The notes under the pieces: generated by a model | Told to the model about the DNA's origin: nothing | The model's input: only the letters and a program-made list of their open reading frames with translations | The model's database searches: none | Translations under genes and position numbers: made by a program | Assembly: GCF_002162355.1 (NCBI RefSeq) | Contig: NZ_CP021434.1 | Span: forward strand, 3,340,001-3,404,000 | Direction: 5' to 3' | Source: Tumebacillus avium | GTDB taxonomy: Bacteria; Bacillota; Bacilli; Tumebacillales; Tumebacillaceae | DNA: 64,000 nt | Shown: positions 20,426 to 30,252 of the stretch, one piece after another | Numbering within the stretch: position 1 is the first letter of the stretch | How the letters are laid out: each line of letters starts with the position of its first letter

Positions 20426-22432
20426 GTGTTTGGCAAAATGTCGATCAAGTATAAAATCATCTGGCCGATGCTGCTGGTCATGACGATCGTGATGGGCCTG
20501 ATGTCGTATTGGATCTATGACCGGACGGCCGACAGTCTGCAGCGTCAGGGCTTTGCGATGACGGAGACGGTGCGGATGGGGATTGAAAATGCGCTGGTCG
20601 CCCGCCAGACGGCAGAAGAAGTGATGGAGCGGGAGATGATCGGACAGGCGGTGCTGTTGTCCAACCTCGTCGAGAAGGGCACCAGCTATGCGGAGTTGGC
20701 GGAGCTGGCCAAGCGCTCCGGGCTCGATGAGTTTTGGGTGACAGACGGCACAGGCAAGACGGTGCTGACCAATATGGCGCCCCAGGTCGAATTTGATTTT
20801 GGCCAGGATCAGCAGGCGCAGGCGTATGAATTTATGGATCTGATCACCGGCAAGCGCGATATGGTGACCCAACCGGCGCAGGTGCGTACGATCGATGACA
20901 AGATTTATAAATTTGTTGGCGTCACCGGCTGGAAGTCGCCGCAGATCGTACAGGTCGGCCGGGACGGTGCGCGGCTGATGGAGCTGGAAGCAGAAGTTGG
21001 CGCCGGACCGGTGATTGCGCAGATCAAAAATCAGCTTGGTGACCAGATTCTGTTCGCGGCGGTCGTGGCGGAGGACGGCAAGGTCACCGCTGCGAGCGAG
21101 GCACAGCTGAAGCAATTGCCTGCGGAACTGCAAGGCAAGTTGGGCGAAGCGTTGCAGAACGAACAGACCACGTTTTTGCAGAGCGAGTATGAGGGGACGA
21201 AGGCGACTTACTTTTTTGCCCGCTTGTCGAACGGTCAAGGGGTGGTGCTGGCGCTGTCCAATGAAATTTTGACCTCGATTCAGCGTGTGACGATCGGGGC
21301 GACGCTGGGTGGGCTGCTAGTGATCGCGCTTGTGCTGTTCGCAGTGGTCTCACGCCAGTTCCGGCGCTTGCGGTCGCTCAATGATGCGCTTTTGTCGATC
21401 TCGAACGGGAATGGCGACCTGACCCGCCGCTTGCCGGTGGAGTCGCGGGATGAGATCGGGACGCTGGCCGTCTCCGCCAATGGGATGCTGGACACCTTGC
21501 AAGGCACGATCAGACGGGTGACAGATGCGGTGGACAAGTTCCATTTTGCTTCTGCGAACCTGAAGCACACGACGGAGCAGGTGCGGGTCGCCAACCATCA
21601 GATCGCCGGTGAAACGATGGCGGTGTCGCATCTGTCGTCCGAGTCGGATACCCAACTGACCGGGATGAGCAGCCTGATGACAGAATTGGCCGGGACGGTG
21701 GAGGAGATCGCCGCCAGCGCGAAGGAGTCGGCGCTGTCGACCGATCATTCCGGGAAGATGGTGTCGCTTGGACGCGGGATCGTCGAGGCGGCGACAGACA
21801 AGATGAAAGTGATCGATCACAATACGCAGGAAAACAACCAGGTGATCGACCAGTTGGCGGTGAAGTCGGCGCAGATTGAAAAGATTTTGAAGATGATCAC
21901 CGACATTGCCGACCAGACCAACCTGCTGGCGCTGAACGCGGCGATTGAAGCAGCACGGGCGGGCGAGGCGGGGCGCGGGTTTGCCGTCGTGGCCGGGGAA
22001 GTGCGGAAGCTGGCCGAAAATGCGGTGCGCGCTACGTCTGACATCGCCAGCATCACACAGGACATTCGGCAGGAGATCCAGACCATCGTGCACAATCGGG
22101 GCAAGCATACGCAAGATCTGGAGGCAGGATTGCAGGCGTTTGGCACGGTCGAGCAGGTGTTTGACGAGATTGCGTCGGCGTCGGAGGAGATGGCGTCGCA
22201 TCTGGAAGCGATCACGCAGGAAAATGAGCGGCTGGCCGTCTCCTGGCAGGAGTTGATGTCAGGTGTGGAAGACCTGCAGGCCGCATCGCGGCGCACGGTG
22301 GGCAATACGGAGAACATCGCCGCCTGCATTGAGGAGCAGACCGCTTCGATGGATGAGATCGCAGGGTCTTCCGCAATGCTTGCCGATACGGCTGCCGAGC
22401 TGCAGGAGACGGTGGCAGGGTATAAGGTATAA
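20426..22432 (+). CDS. Methyl-accepting chemotaxis protein
   Basis: Membrane chemoreceptor of 668 aa. It has a first membrane helix (about 9-30), an extracytoplasmic sensor region (about 31-285, probably Cache-like, ligand unknown), a second helix (about 286-310), HAMP, and a long signalling coiled coil. The hairpin tip is [42 protein letters not shown] without gap, in several pieces around residues 490-530. The GTG at 20426 is chosen because GGAGGA lies 6 bases upstream; the ATG at 20405 overlaps that site. No other chemotaxis gene is nearby. Two Spo0A-box-like sites lie upstream (20369-20384). Confidence 0.9.
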   Translation: MFGKMSIKYKIIWPMLLVMTIVMGLMSYWIYDRTADSLQRQGFAMTETVRMGIENALVARQTAEEVMEREMIGQAVLLSNLVEKGTSYAELAELAKRSGLDEFWVTDGTGKTVLTNMAPQVEFDFGQDQQAQAYEFMDLITGKRDMVTQPAQVRTIDDKIYKFVGVTGWKSPQIVQVGRDGARLMELEAEVGAGPVIAQIKNQLGDQILFAAVVAEDGKVTAASEAQLKQLPAELQGKLGEALQNEQTTFLQSEYEGTKATYFFARLSNGQGVVLALSNEILTSIQRVTIGATLGGLLVIALVLFAVVSRQFRRLRSLNDALLSISNGNGDLTRRLPVESRDEIGTLAVSANGMLDTLQGTIRRVTDAVDKFHFASANLKHTTEQVRVANHQIAGETMAVSHLSSESDTQLTGMSSLMTELAGTVEEIAASAKESALSTDHSGKMVSLGRGIVEAATDKMKVIDHNTQENNQVIDQLAVKSAQIEKILKMITDIADQTNLLALNAAIEAARAGEAGRGFAVVAGEVRKLAENAVRATSDIASITQDIRQEIQTIVHNRGKHTQDLEAGLQAFGTVEQVFDEIASASEEMASHLEAITQENERLAVSWQELMSGVEDLQAASRRTVGNTENIAACIEEQTASMDEIAGSSAMLADTAAELQETVAGYKV

Positions 22433-22447
22433 ATATAGCAGCAGCAG

Positions 22448-22480
22448 ATGCCGTCCGGTGCAGAGCCGGGCGGCATTTTT
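22448..22480 (+). terminator. Terminator of the chemoreceptor gene
   Basis: An 11-bp stem with one G-T pair (22448-22458 with 22465-22475) is followed by T residues. Confidence 0.9.
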
Positions 22481-22565
22481 CTGCTAAAAAGCCAAAAACT
22501 GCATGGCACAGGGAAAAGGTGGAAGGCTAAAGGGACGAGAAAGCTGTGCAAAGGAGGTATCCGAC

Positions 22566-24653
22566 ATGTCTGTCTGGTCGCAGTTAAGCCGCTTGTTGAC
22601 GGTAGACGATACGATCATAGATGAAGACTTTTCGCTGATCGGCGACGACGAGGGGGAGGACGGGGATCAGGCACAGGAGGATGCTCAACAGGACCGGCCA
22701 CACAAAAAGAAATCGCAACCGAGATCACAGACGAGTGATCAGGAGTCGAAGCAGAAAACTGATCAGAAAACTGAGCAGAAGTCTGAACAGCAGGCAGAGT
22801 CTGAGCCGCCGATGGAGCGTACCAAGCGGGGATTTGTGAAACCGCGCAAGATCGGAGCGCAGGCCAGGCAGCAGGAGCCAAAGGAAAAAGCGGAAGTTCC
22901 TGCACCAGCCGCCCGCAAATCAAAAGTTAAGCTGCAGCAGAAGAAACGCCAGCAACCTGCCCCTGCGAAAGAGACCGTGCAACCGCCGCAAAAGAAGCCC
23001 GACCATCAGGTGAAAGTGCCCGATCAGGTGCCGGACGAATTGAGCGCCAATCTGTCGGTCAATCGGGCGATGGTGGAAAACATCTTCTTTCTGCCGCAAA
23101 ACGCAGACGTGATCATCCGCGACTTCACGATTACATCAGATACCCCGATCAAAGCGATCGCAGTATTTCTGGAAGGCATGTCCGACAAGACGATTATCAA
23201 CAACAACATCCTGGAGCCGCTGATGCTGTTCTCCGGCCTGCCCGCGCACGATACGACCCGGACGCGCGTGCAGATGGTCAAAGAACGTCTCCTGCCCGGC
23301 AATCAGATCATGGAGTTCGGCAAATGGGACGATGTCAAAAACGGCATCTTAAGCGGCTCCACCGCCCTCTTCCTCGACGGTGCAGACAAAGCCCTGCTCA
23401 TGGAGACGAAAGGCTGGGAACACCGCGGCGTCAGCGATACGAAAACGGAGACGGTCGTGCGCGGCCCGCATGACGCATTTAATGAAAACCTGCGCACCAA
23501 CACCGGCCTCGTGCGCTCGCGCTTCCGCTCGGAGCGGCTGATCACCGAAATGATGCAGGTTGGCGTCCTGGCTCCGACAGACATCGCCATCATGTACGTG
23601 CAGGGTCTGACCAACAAAAAGCTGGTCGGAGAGATCAGACGCCGCATCCAAGCGATCGACATCGACTTTCTGCAGGACAGCGGGACGCTGGAGCAACTGA
23701 TCGAAGAGTCCCGCAAATCTTTTATCCCGAAAATGATGGCGACAGAGCGCCCGGATCGCGTGGCTGCCTTTCTGTCGGAAGGCTTTGTCGCGATCTTTGT
23801 CGGGCACAGCCCGTATGTGCTGATCGCGCCGTCCCTGCTGTTTTCGATGCTGCATACGGCGGAAGACGTGTACATCGCCTTTCCGTTTGGCACGTTCATC
23901 CGCATCATCCGCTTTGTCGCTTTTGTTATCGCCATACTGCTGCCCGGCACTTACATCGCGGTGACCAATTATCACCCGGAGATGATCCCGACCGACCTGA
24001 TGCTGACCATTGCCTCGGCCCGCGAACGGGTGCCGTTTCCGGCTGTCGTCGAGGTGCTGCTGATGGAGTTGGCGCTGGAATTGATCCGGGAAGCAGGGAT
24101 CCGGATTCCCAATGTCATCGGTCCGACGATCGGCATCGTCGGCGCTTTGATTCTCGGACAGGCGGCCGTCGAAGCGGGCGTCGTGTCCCCGCTGCTCGTT
24201 ATCGTGGTGGCGGTGACGGCGCTGGCGGCGTTTACGATGCCCAACTACAACATGTCGTTTGCGGTGCGCACGCTGCGCTTCGTCTTTATTTTTGCGGCGG
24301 CAGGGTGGGGCTTTTACGGCATCACACTCGCCATCATGGTCACGTTGATGCACTGGGCCACGCTGAAATCGTTTGGCGTGCCGATCCTGTCTCCGCTTGC
24401 GCCCCGGCAAAAGGCATCGATGGATGTCATCCTGCGCGGTCCGGTCTATCGAAACGAAGTGCGGCCGGTATCGCTCCGGCCGCAGGATGCGGTGCGCCAG
24501 GAAAAGATCATCCGCAAATGGGCGCCAGAAGTGCGCGACTCCGCCGAAGCGAAACACAAGATGCTGGAAGACATGAAGCAACCCACCCTTTCGCCGCGCA
24601 ACGATGTGCAAGTGGAGCCAAAGTTCCGCGAGGGGGGAGACACGGATGATTAA
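22566..24653 (+). CDS. gerA: Spore germination receptor A subunit (GerA family)
   Basis: A-subunit of an inner-spore-membrane germinant receptor. The 695-aa protein starts with a very hydrophilic Gln/Lys/Glu/Pro-rich segment (about 27-157), then the GerA N-terminal domain (from NRAMVENIFFLPQNADVIIRDF) and five or so membrane helices in the C-terminal half (LIAPSLLFSMLHTAEDVYI onward, with PNVIGPTIGIVGALILGQAAV split across them). A near-perfect AAAGGAGGT lies 7 bases before the ATG at 22566. It overlaps gerB by 8 bp. The germinant cannot be predicted. Forespore sigma-G control is expected from the family, but I could not find a clear promoter. Confidence 0.95.
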   Translation: MSVWSQLSRLLTVDDTIIDEDFSLIGDDEGEDGDQAQEDAQQDRPHKKKSQPRSQTSDQESKQKTDQKTEQKSEQQAESEPPMERTKRGFVKPRKIGAQARQQEPKEKAEVPAPAARKSKVKLQQKKRQQPAPAKETVQPPQKKPDHQVKVPDQVPDELSANLSVNRAMVENIFFLPQNADVIIRDFTITSDTPIKAIAVFLEGMSDKTIINNNILEPLMLFSGLPAHDTTRTRVQMVKERLLPGNQIMEFGKWDDVKNGILSGSTALFLDGADKALLMETKGWEHRGVSDTKTETVVRGPHDAFNENLRTNTGLVRSRFRSERLITEMMQVGVLAPTDIAIMYVQGLTNKKLVGEIRRRIQAIDIDFLQDSGTLEQLIEESRKSFIPKMMATERPDRVAAFLSEGFVAIFVGHSPYVLIAPSLLFSMLHTAEDVYIAFPFGTFIRIIRFVAFVIAILLPGTYIAVTNYHPEMIPTDLMLTIASARERVPFPAVVEVLLMELALELIREAGIRIPNVIGPTIGIVGALILGQAAVEAGVVSPLLVIVVAVTALAAFTMPNYNMSFAVRTLRFVFIFAAAGWGFYGITLAIMVTLMHWATLKSFGVPILSPLAPRQKASMDVILRGPVYRNEVRPVSLRPQDAVRQEKIIRKWAPEVRDSAEAKHKMLEDMKQPTLSPRNDVQVEPKFREGGDTDD

Positions 24654-25764
24654 AACCGGACATCTGGGACGGCTGGAACTGCTGTCCTTATGCGTGTTGG
24701 CTTCGGTCGCCGATGCGGCGCTGATCTACCCGCAGCAGCTTGTGCTGTTTGGGCTGTCGGCCGGGTGGATGATCCCGCTCGTCTCGATGTTGATCTGTCT
24801 GGCCACCTGGGCGGTGATCGGGCCGATGCTGGTCAAAGCAGGGCCCAAAGGCGATCTGATCTCGCTCTCCAAGCGCTATTTGGGGCCGTTGCAACTGCCA
24901 GTGCTGCTGATCATCGCCCTCTATCTGCTGATCGACGTCACCGCTTTGACCCGCGGGTTTGCCGAAGCGGTGATCACCACCGTTTTGCCGCGTTCACCGA
25001 TCTCTTTTATCTCGATTCCCTTTCTGCTGGCGGTGCTCTACTATGCCTACCAAGGGGTCGAAGGTTTGTCCCGCGTTTCGTGGCTGGTGATGCCGGGAAC
25101 GCTGTTAAGTTTCCTCGGACTGCTGCTTTTGAACGCGAACTGGTTCTCGTATGAATACCTGTTCCCGCTCTGGGGCAGCGGCCCGGTAAAAATCGGCATC
25201 GGCGGTGTGCTGTTCACGAGCGTATTCTTGCACCTCCTGATCCTGATGGTCCTCGGCACGAGGCTGCGCGACCGGCGGGATATGGTGAAGATCGGGTATT
25301 GGAGCATCGTCTTGACCGCTCTGATGTATGCGTTAATCACGTTTGTGTTCATCTTGGCCTTTTCACCGGACGGGGCGATGCGCTCGCCGTTTCCGATGTA
25401 CCAGTTGGGACGCCTGATCTACATCGGACGCTTTTTTCAGCGGTTGGAAGCGTTGTTTGTCTTTGTCTGGGTGACGCTCGCGCTGATCAAGACGTCCGTG
25501 TCGCTTTGGATGATCTGCTACCTGACCGCCTCGGCGTTTCGGATGCCGGTCTATCGGCCTTTGGTGTTTCCGATCGGGCTGATTATCTATGCGCTGATGT
25601 TTTACCCGCCGGGATTTGCCGAACTGATCGAGTGGAACAACAAATACATTTTGACCTGGGGCTGGGTGATCGTCATCTTGCTGCCGGTGCTCTTGACCTA
25701 TTATTTCCGCATGCGGCAGCGCAAGGAGGAACAACGAGATGAGTCCACTGCGAAAACGGCTTAG
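24646..25764 (+). CDS. gerB: Spore germination receptor B subunit (GerB family, amino-acid permease-like)
   Basis: The 372-aa integral membrane protein has about ten hydrophobic segments and belongs to the APC-like GerB family, thought to contain the germinant-binding site. The ATG overlaps the end of gerA, with GAGGGGGGAG in front. The C-terminus is a charged cytoplasmic tail rich in Arg, Glu and Gln. It overlaps gerC by 26 bp, indicating one operon. Confidence 0.94.
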   Translation: MIKTGHLGRLELLSLCVLASVADAALIYPQQLVLFGLSAGWMIPLVSMLICLATWAVIGPMLVKAGPKGDLISLSKRYLGPLQLPVLLIIALYLLIDVTALTRGFAEAVITTVLPRSPISFISIPFLLAVLYYAYQGVEGLSRVSWLVMPGTLLSFLGLLLLNANWFSYEYLFPLWGSGPVKIGIGGVLFTSVFLHLLILMVLGTRLRDRRDMVKIGYWSIVLTALMYALITFVFILAFSPDGAMRSPFPMYQLGRLIYIGRFFQRLEALFVFVWVTLALIKTSVSLWMICYLTASAFRMPVYRPLVFPIGLIIYALMFYPPGFAELIEWNNKYILTWGWVIVILLPVLLTYYFRMRQRKEEQRDESTAKTA

Positions 25765-27040
25765 CCTGCTGGTGATCGCGGCGCTGATCATCCCGCTGCT
25801 GACCGGCTGCTATGACCGGATCGAGCTGGAAGGGATGGCGTTTGTCGTTGCGATGGGGATCGACAAAGGACCGGATCAGACGGTTGACGTCACGGCACGC
25901 ATCGCCATCCCCAGCGCCATGCCGGGAGGAGACGGTGGCGGCGGAGGAAACGCCGGAGGCGGCGGAAGCACGCAAAACAGCCAGGGCAGCAAGCCGATCA
26001 CCGTGCGCGCCAAGACGCTTGCCGAAGCGCTCACGCTGCTCAACGCCACGGTGGAACGCCGGGTCTCCCTGCTGCATCTCACGTCGATCCTGATCTCTGA
26101 CTCGATCTCGCGGGACGGAATGATCAACTATCTGCGCCCGCTGGTGCGAAATCGGGAAGTCAGGCGGACGCTGACGATCACGTTTACCAAAGGCGAGGCG
26201 CGGGAAGTGTTCCTGTCCAATGATCCGGTGGTGGAGCGGTCGTCGACGCGCTGGCAGGAGGCGATCTATGAGGTCGGGCGGTACTCGTGGCTGAACGCGA
26301 CCAAGAAGCTGCATGAATTTGTCGTGTCGCTGGAAACGCCGTTCGAAGATCCATACGGCCCGGTGATGACGGTAAACAAGGCGGTGAAAAAACAGAAGGA
26401 GAACAGCCAAAACGGATCAGGAGACGGCGGGGACGGGTTGGAAGAGCGCATGCCTTCCTATAAACCGGGCCAACTGGCCCGGCTTGGCGGGAACAACCTC
26501 GATATGATCGGGGCCGCGATCTTTCGCAATGACAAACTGGTCACCTACCTGGACGGTTTAGACACCCGGCTCTTGCTGATGGTGCGCGGGGAAATCGCCC
26601 GCACCCAGATGGATTTTGACGACCCGCTGGCCAAAGGGAAATTGGTTGGGGTCGAGCTGAAACACGCCCGTTCGCCGGAGATCACCGTTGATTTTTCCAA
26701 AAAGCCGGTGCAGGTGCGCGTGCGCCAGAAACTCGAAGGCGATCTGATCGGTGTACAGGGTGATGCGGACTATATTCTGCCGAAAAATATGAACCAGGTG
26801 GAGCAAAGCATCTCCAAGGAACTGAAGGAACGGCAGACCAAACTGATCTCCCGGCTGTTTCACCAGTACCAGGCAGAACCGTTTGGCATTTTTAAAAAGG
26901 CGAGAACACAATTTGCCACCGGGCAGGAAATGAACGATATCAAGTTCCGGGAGCTCTTGAAAGATGCGGAAGTCACGACGGACGTCGACTTGCAGTTGCG
27001 CCGCTTCGGGGTGCAGATGGCCCCGGTCGTCGGGAAATAG
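25739..27040 (+). CDS. gerC: Spore germination receptor C subunit (GerC family lipoprotein)
   Basis: The 433-aa product carries a lipoprotein signal with the lipobox LLTGC (Cys24), followed by YDRIELEGMAFVVAMGIDKG, typical of GerC. A low-complexity Gly-rich insert (about residues 62-78) and a Ser/Asn/Gly stretch near 225 interrupt the N-terminal domain. Lipid attachment by Lgt, with signal removal by LspA (448-927), follows from the family. AAGGAGGAACAACGAG precedes the ATG. It is the third gene of the ger operon. Confidence 0.94.
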   Translation: MSPLRKRLSLLVIAALIIPLLTGCYDRIELEGMAFVVAMGIDKGPDQTVDVTARIAIPSAMPGGDGGGGGNAGGGGSTQNSQGSKPITVRAKTLAEALTLLNATVERRVSLLHLTSILISDSISRDGMINYLRPLVRNREVRRTLTITFTKGEAREVFLSNDPVVERSSTRWQEAIYEVGRYSWLNATKKLHEFVVSLETPFEDPYGPVMTVNKAVKKQKENSQNGSGDGGDGLEERMPSYKPGQLARLGGNNLDMIGAAIFRNDKLVTYLDGLDTRLLLMVRGEIARTQMDFDDPLAKGKLVGVELKHARSPEITVDFSKKPVQVRVRQKLEGDLIGVQGDADYILPKNMNQVEQSISKELKERQTKLISRLFHQYQAEPFGIFKKARTQFATGQEMNDIKFRELLKDAEVTTDVDLQLRRFGVQMAPVVGK

Positions 27041-27050
27041 GAGGGAGTTC

Positions 27051-27233
27051 ATGATGCGCTGGGCAGGGCTCTTGCTGCAATTGGCCATTCCGGCGATAGT
27101 CGCAATCTACACGGTTAACTTTGGACGCTGGATGAAAAAACACAACCATCTTCTGGGTGCTTTCGGCGCCTATCTGCTCGCCGCCGCCGCGTTTTTGCTG
27201 TCTTGCTGGTCGGTGCTGCGCAACAACTCGTAG
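27051..27233 (+). CDS. Small two-TM protein of the ger operon (D-subunit-like)
   Basis: A 60-aa product with two membrane helices (about 5-23 and 36-54), joined by a basic loop GRWMKKHNH. It begins 10 bp after gerC with GGAGGGAG upstream. Small two-TM D subunits encoded in ger operons of Bacillus species have been described as modulators of germination, and size, topology and position fit that group. There are two adjacent ATG codons; the first is used here. Its stop codon lies in the terminator stem. Confidence 0.75.
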   Translation: MMRWAGLLLQLAIPAIVAIYTVNFGRWMKKHNHLLGAFGAYLLAAAAFLLSCWSVLRNNS

Positions 27234-27262
27234 ACCACTGGGCGCAGTGGTCTATCTTTTTT
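27231..27262 (+). terminator. Terminator of the ger operon
   Basis: TAGACCACT (27231-27239, including the last stop codon) pairs perfectly with AGTGGTCTA (27246-27254), followed by TCTTTTTT. Confidence 0.93.
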
Positions 27263-27315
27263 CTTCTCCCCCGATGTGATAGGGTTGAATTATCAGAATC
27301 GAGAGAGGGAATGGC

Positions 27316-28749
27316 ATGAACAACGAGATCAAACGCGAACTGTCCGCCATCGTCGGAGCGGGATGGATGCTCGATACACCAAATGAATTGCACGTTTATT
27401 CGTACGATGCCACGCCGCTCTATCAGGCGATGCCCGACGCGGTGGTGATGCCCGCATCGGTGGAGGAGACGGCGGCGATCCTGCAGGTGGCCAACCGCCA
27501 CCGCATCCCGATCGTCTCGCGCGGATCGGGCACCAACCTTTGCGGCGGCACGGTGCCGACCGAAGGGGGGATCGTGCTGGTCACCAACCGCTTGAATGAC
27601 CTGCACGAGATCGACGAGGAGAACCTGACCGCCACTTTTGGCCCGGGGCTGATCACCGCCGAACTGCATGCGGCGGTGGAAGCGGTTGGGCTGTTTTATC
27701 CGCCCGATCCGGGCTCGATGCGCATCTCGACGATGGGCGGCAATGTTGCAGAATGCGCCGGCGGGATGCGCGGCTTGAAATACGGCGTGACGAAAGATTA
27801 CATCATGGGCCTGCAGGCGGTGCTGCCAAGCGGCGAAGTGCTGCGCTTTGGCGGCAAAAACGCCAAAGACGTCGCGGGCTACGACATCACCAAGCTGCTC
27901 GTCGGCTCGGAAGGCACCTTGGCGGTGGTGACGGAGGTCACGGCGAAGCTGCTGCCGCTGCCCAAGGCCAAGCAGACGCTGGTCGCCTACTACAACGACC
28001 TGACCGATGCGGCGCGAACGGTGCAGCGGGTGATCGCCGAAAAAATCATCCCGGCGACGATGGAGTTTCTCGATGCGGAGACGATGCGCGTCGTCGAGGA
28101 ATTTGCCCGCATCGGTCTGCCTCTCGATATGAAAGCGATGCTGTTGATCGAGCAGGACGGGACGGATGCGCAGGTCGAGCAGGACATCCTGCGCATCGCT
28201 GAGATCTGCCGCCGCGAAGGGGCGACCGCAGTGCGCACCGCCGAAACGCCGGAAGAAGGGGCGAAGCTGATGGCGGCGAGACGTGCCGCGTTGTCGGCCT
28301 TGGCCCGCGTGAAGCCGACGACGATTCTCGAAGACGCGACCGTGCCGCGCTCCCACTTGGCGGAGATGGTCGAGCAGGTCGGCGTGATCGCGAAAAAATA
28401 CGATGTGCAGATCTGCACGTTTGGGCACGCCGGTGACGGCAACCTGCACCCGACCTGCATGACCGATGAGCGGGACCAAGACGAGATTCACCGCGTGGAG
28501 CTGGCTTTTCAGGAGATCTTTCATGCGGCGATCAAGCTCGGCGGCACGATCACCGGCGAGCACGGGGTCGGCATCGCCAAAGCGGGCTATCTCGACCTGA
28601 AAGTAGGCGCGGGCGGCATTGAGCTGATGAAGCGGATCAAAGAAGCGTTCGACCCGCACGGCATCATGAATCCGGGCAAGATGTTTGCGAAAGACACACG
28701 GCGCAGAGTGGTGGTGAACACGCATGAGTGCGGACACAAGCATGGCTAA
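27316..28749 (+). CDS. glcD: FAD-binding oxidoreductase, glycolate/D-lactate oxidase subunit GlcD
   Basis: FAD-dependent 2-hydroxyacid dehydrogenase subunit of 477 aa. The PCMH-type FAD domain shows VSRGSGTNLCGGTVP and PDPGSMRISTMGGNVAECAGG, and the C-terminal cap ends with GTITGEHGVGIAKAGYL, which holds the conserved substrate-site His. It overlaps the glcF-like gene by 26 bp, the usual glcDF arrangement. GAGAGGGAATGGC precedes the ATG. Glycolate versus D-lactate cannot be told from sequence alone. Confidence 0.92.
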   Translation: MNNEIKRELSAIVGAGWMLDTPNELHVYSYDATPLYQAMPDAVVMPASVEETAAILQVANRHRIPIVSRGSGTNLCGGTVPTEGGIVLVTNRLNDLHEIDEENLTATFGPGLITAELHAAVEAVGLFYPPDPGSMRISTMGGNVAECAGGMRGLKYGVTKDYIMGLQAVLPSGEVLRFGGKNAKDVAGYDITKLLVGSEGTLAVVTEVTAKLLPLPKAKQTLVAYYNDLTDAARTVQRVIAEKIIPATMEFLDAETMRVVEEFARIGLPLDMKAMLLIEQDGTDAQVEQDILRIAEICRREGATAVRTAETPEEGAKLMAARRAALSALARVKPTTILEDATVPRSHLAEMVEQVGVIAKKYDVQICTFGHAGDGNLHPTCMTDERDQDEIHRVELAFQEIFHAAIKLGGTITGEHGVGIAKAGYLDLKVGAGGIELMKRIKEAFDPHGIMNPGKMFAKDTRRRVVVNTHECGHKHG

Positions 28750-30033
28750 TCGGAGCTCCAACCTGATCCAGTTGCTCGACAAATTTGATACGGAAGAGAT
28801 TCTCAACTGCATGCAATGCGGCTTTTGCCTGCCCGCCTGTCCGACCTACCGCCAGACCGGCAAGGAGTCGGCGTCGCCGCGCGGCCGCATTTCGCTGATG
28901 AAAGGCGTGTCGGAAGGCCGGCTGGAGGCGGATGCGGAGTTTGAAGCGAACATGTACCTCTGCCTCGGCTGCCGGGCCTGCGAGACAGCATGTCCGGCCG
29001 GTGTGCCGTATGGCAGCCTCGTCGAGACGGCAAGGGAAGTGGCGGAAGGCGTCAAAGGAGCAGCGTCGCCTTTGCGCGATTTTATCTTTCAAGAAATGTT
29101 CCCGCATCCGAAGCGATTGGAACTGCTCGGCGCGGGTCTGTGGGCGGCACAAGTCACCGGGCTGCAGGCGTTGGCCGACAAGACGGGGCTGATCAACATC
29201 CTGCCGCGCCCGATGCGCGAGATGCAGTCGGCGGTCGACACGATCGCTTCGCCGTGGGCGCGGATGCAGCGCGAAGAAGTGGTGCGGGCAGAAGGCGTGC
29301 AGACGCTGAAAGTTGGGCTGTTCACCGGCTGCATCATGGACGTGATGTTTTTCGAAACCAACCAAAACACGGCCCAAGTGCTGGCCAAAGCAGGCTGTGA
29401 AGTGGTGTTTGTCGCAGAACAGGCCTGCTGCGGCGCGCTCCATGCCCATGCCGGCGAAAAGAGCGGCGCGGTGGAGCTGGCCAAGCGCAACATCGAAGCG
29501 TTTGAAGCGTCCGGCGTCGATCTGATCGTCAACAACGCGGGCGGCTGCGGGGCGGCGCTCAAAGAGTACCACCACTGGTTCCACGACGACCCGGTCTGGA
29601 AGGAGCGGGCGCAGGCGTTTGTCGCGAAAATGCGCGACGCCAATGAACTGCTCGCCGAACTCCCTCCGCTCCCTTTGTCAAGGAACTGAACGCCAAAGTG
29701 ACTTATCAGGACTCCTGCCACCTCGCACATGGGCAAGGGGTGCGCCTGCAGCCGAGACAGCTTTTGAAAAGCATTCCCGGCGCTCAGTATGTGGAGATGA
29801 GAGGCGCCGATCAGTGCTGCGGGTCGGCGGGCATCTACAACATCACCAACTTCGACATGTCGATGGAGATCCTCGACGACAAGATGAAGCACGTGGAAAA
29901 AACGGAGGCGCACTATGTGGTCACCTCCAACCCGGGCTGCCTGCTGCAGATGAAAAAAGGCATCGAGCGCGCCGGACAGCATGGACGGATGCAGGCGGTG
30001 CACATCATGGATTTGATCGCCGGTTTATTGTAG
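28724..30033 (+). pseudogene. glcF: Glycolate oxidase iron-sulfur subunit GlcF, frame broken near 29675
   Basis: The first part (28724-29689) encodes two 4Fe-4S motifs, Cys29/32/35/39 and Cys80/83/86/90, and the first CCG domain (ACCGALHAHAGE, NNAGGCGAAL). The second CCG domain (TYQDSCHLAHGQG, DQCCGSAGIYN, SNPGCLLQ) continues in the -1 frame to 30033. A single base lost, or a -1 slip, around 29671-29677 restores a full-length protein of about 436 aa. The break lies on CCCTTTG read as C CCT TTG, the phase of a -1 slippery heptamer, 10 nt before the TGA. Options are a recent mutation, a sequencing error or recoding. The start overlaps the glcD end. Confidence 0.85.
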
Positions 30034-30049
30034 TCTTCTTGAGTGAAAC

Positions 30050-30080
30050 GGAAAAACGGCGAGCCCTAAGGCTCGCCGTT
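30050..30080 (-). terminator. Terminator of the 40-codon ORF, minus strand
   Basis: A perfect 11-bp stem (30055-30065 with 30070-30080) with a 4-nt loop. The T-run (TTTTTCC) follows only on the minus strand, so it serves leftward transcription. The stop codon of the small ORF lies in the loop. It may also stop readthrough from glcF. Confidence 0.8.
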
Positions 30081-30188
30081 GCTGCTTTGCTGGTCGTTGC
30101 CGCGTTCACGCCGTTTCCACTTCAGACTGAGGATGCCGGGGATCAGCCAAACCGTGATTTCCTCCAACTCCAAATTCATGAAGTTCAT
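30066..30188 (-). CDS. Possible 40-aa small protein
   Basis: ATG at 30188 with GGGAGGTGAC 6 bases upstream, then 40 codons ending in TAG. The product starts MNFMNLELEEITVWLIPG, has one short hydrophobic stretch (about 11-22), a basic KWKRRERG segment and a polar tail. A strong ribosome site plus a terminator right at the stop make it a credible gene, but there is no homology evidence. Confidence 0.5.
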   Translation of the reverse strand: MNFMNLELEEITVWLIPGILSLKWKRRERGNDQQSSNGEP

Positions 30189-30252
30189 ACGGTGTCACCT
30201 CCCAATCGGGTAGGCAACCGCAGACGACCGGTTTCCCGCTCTCGTTCTATAT

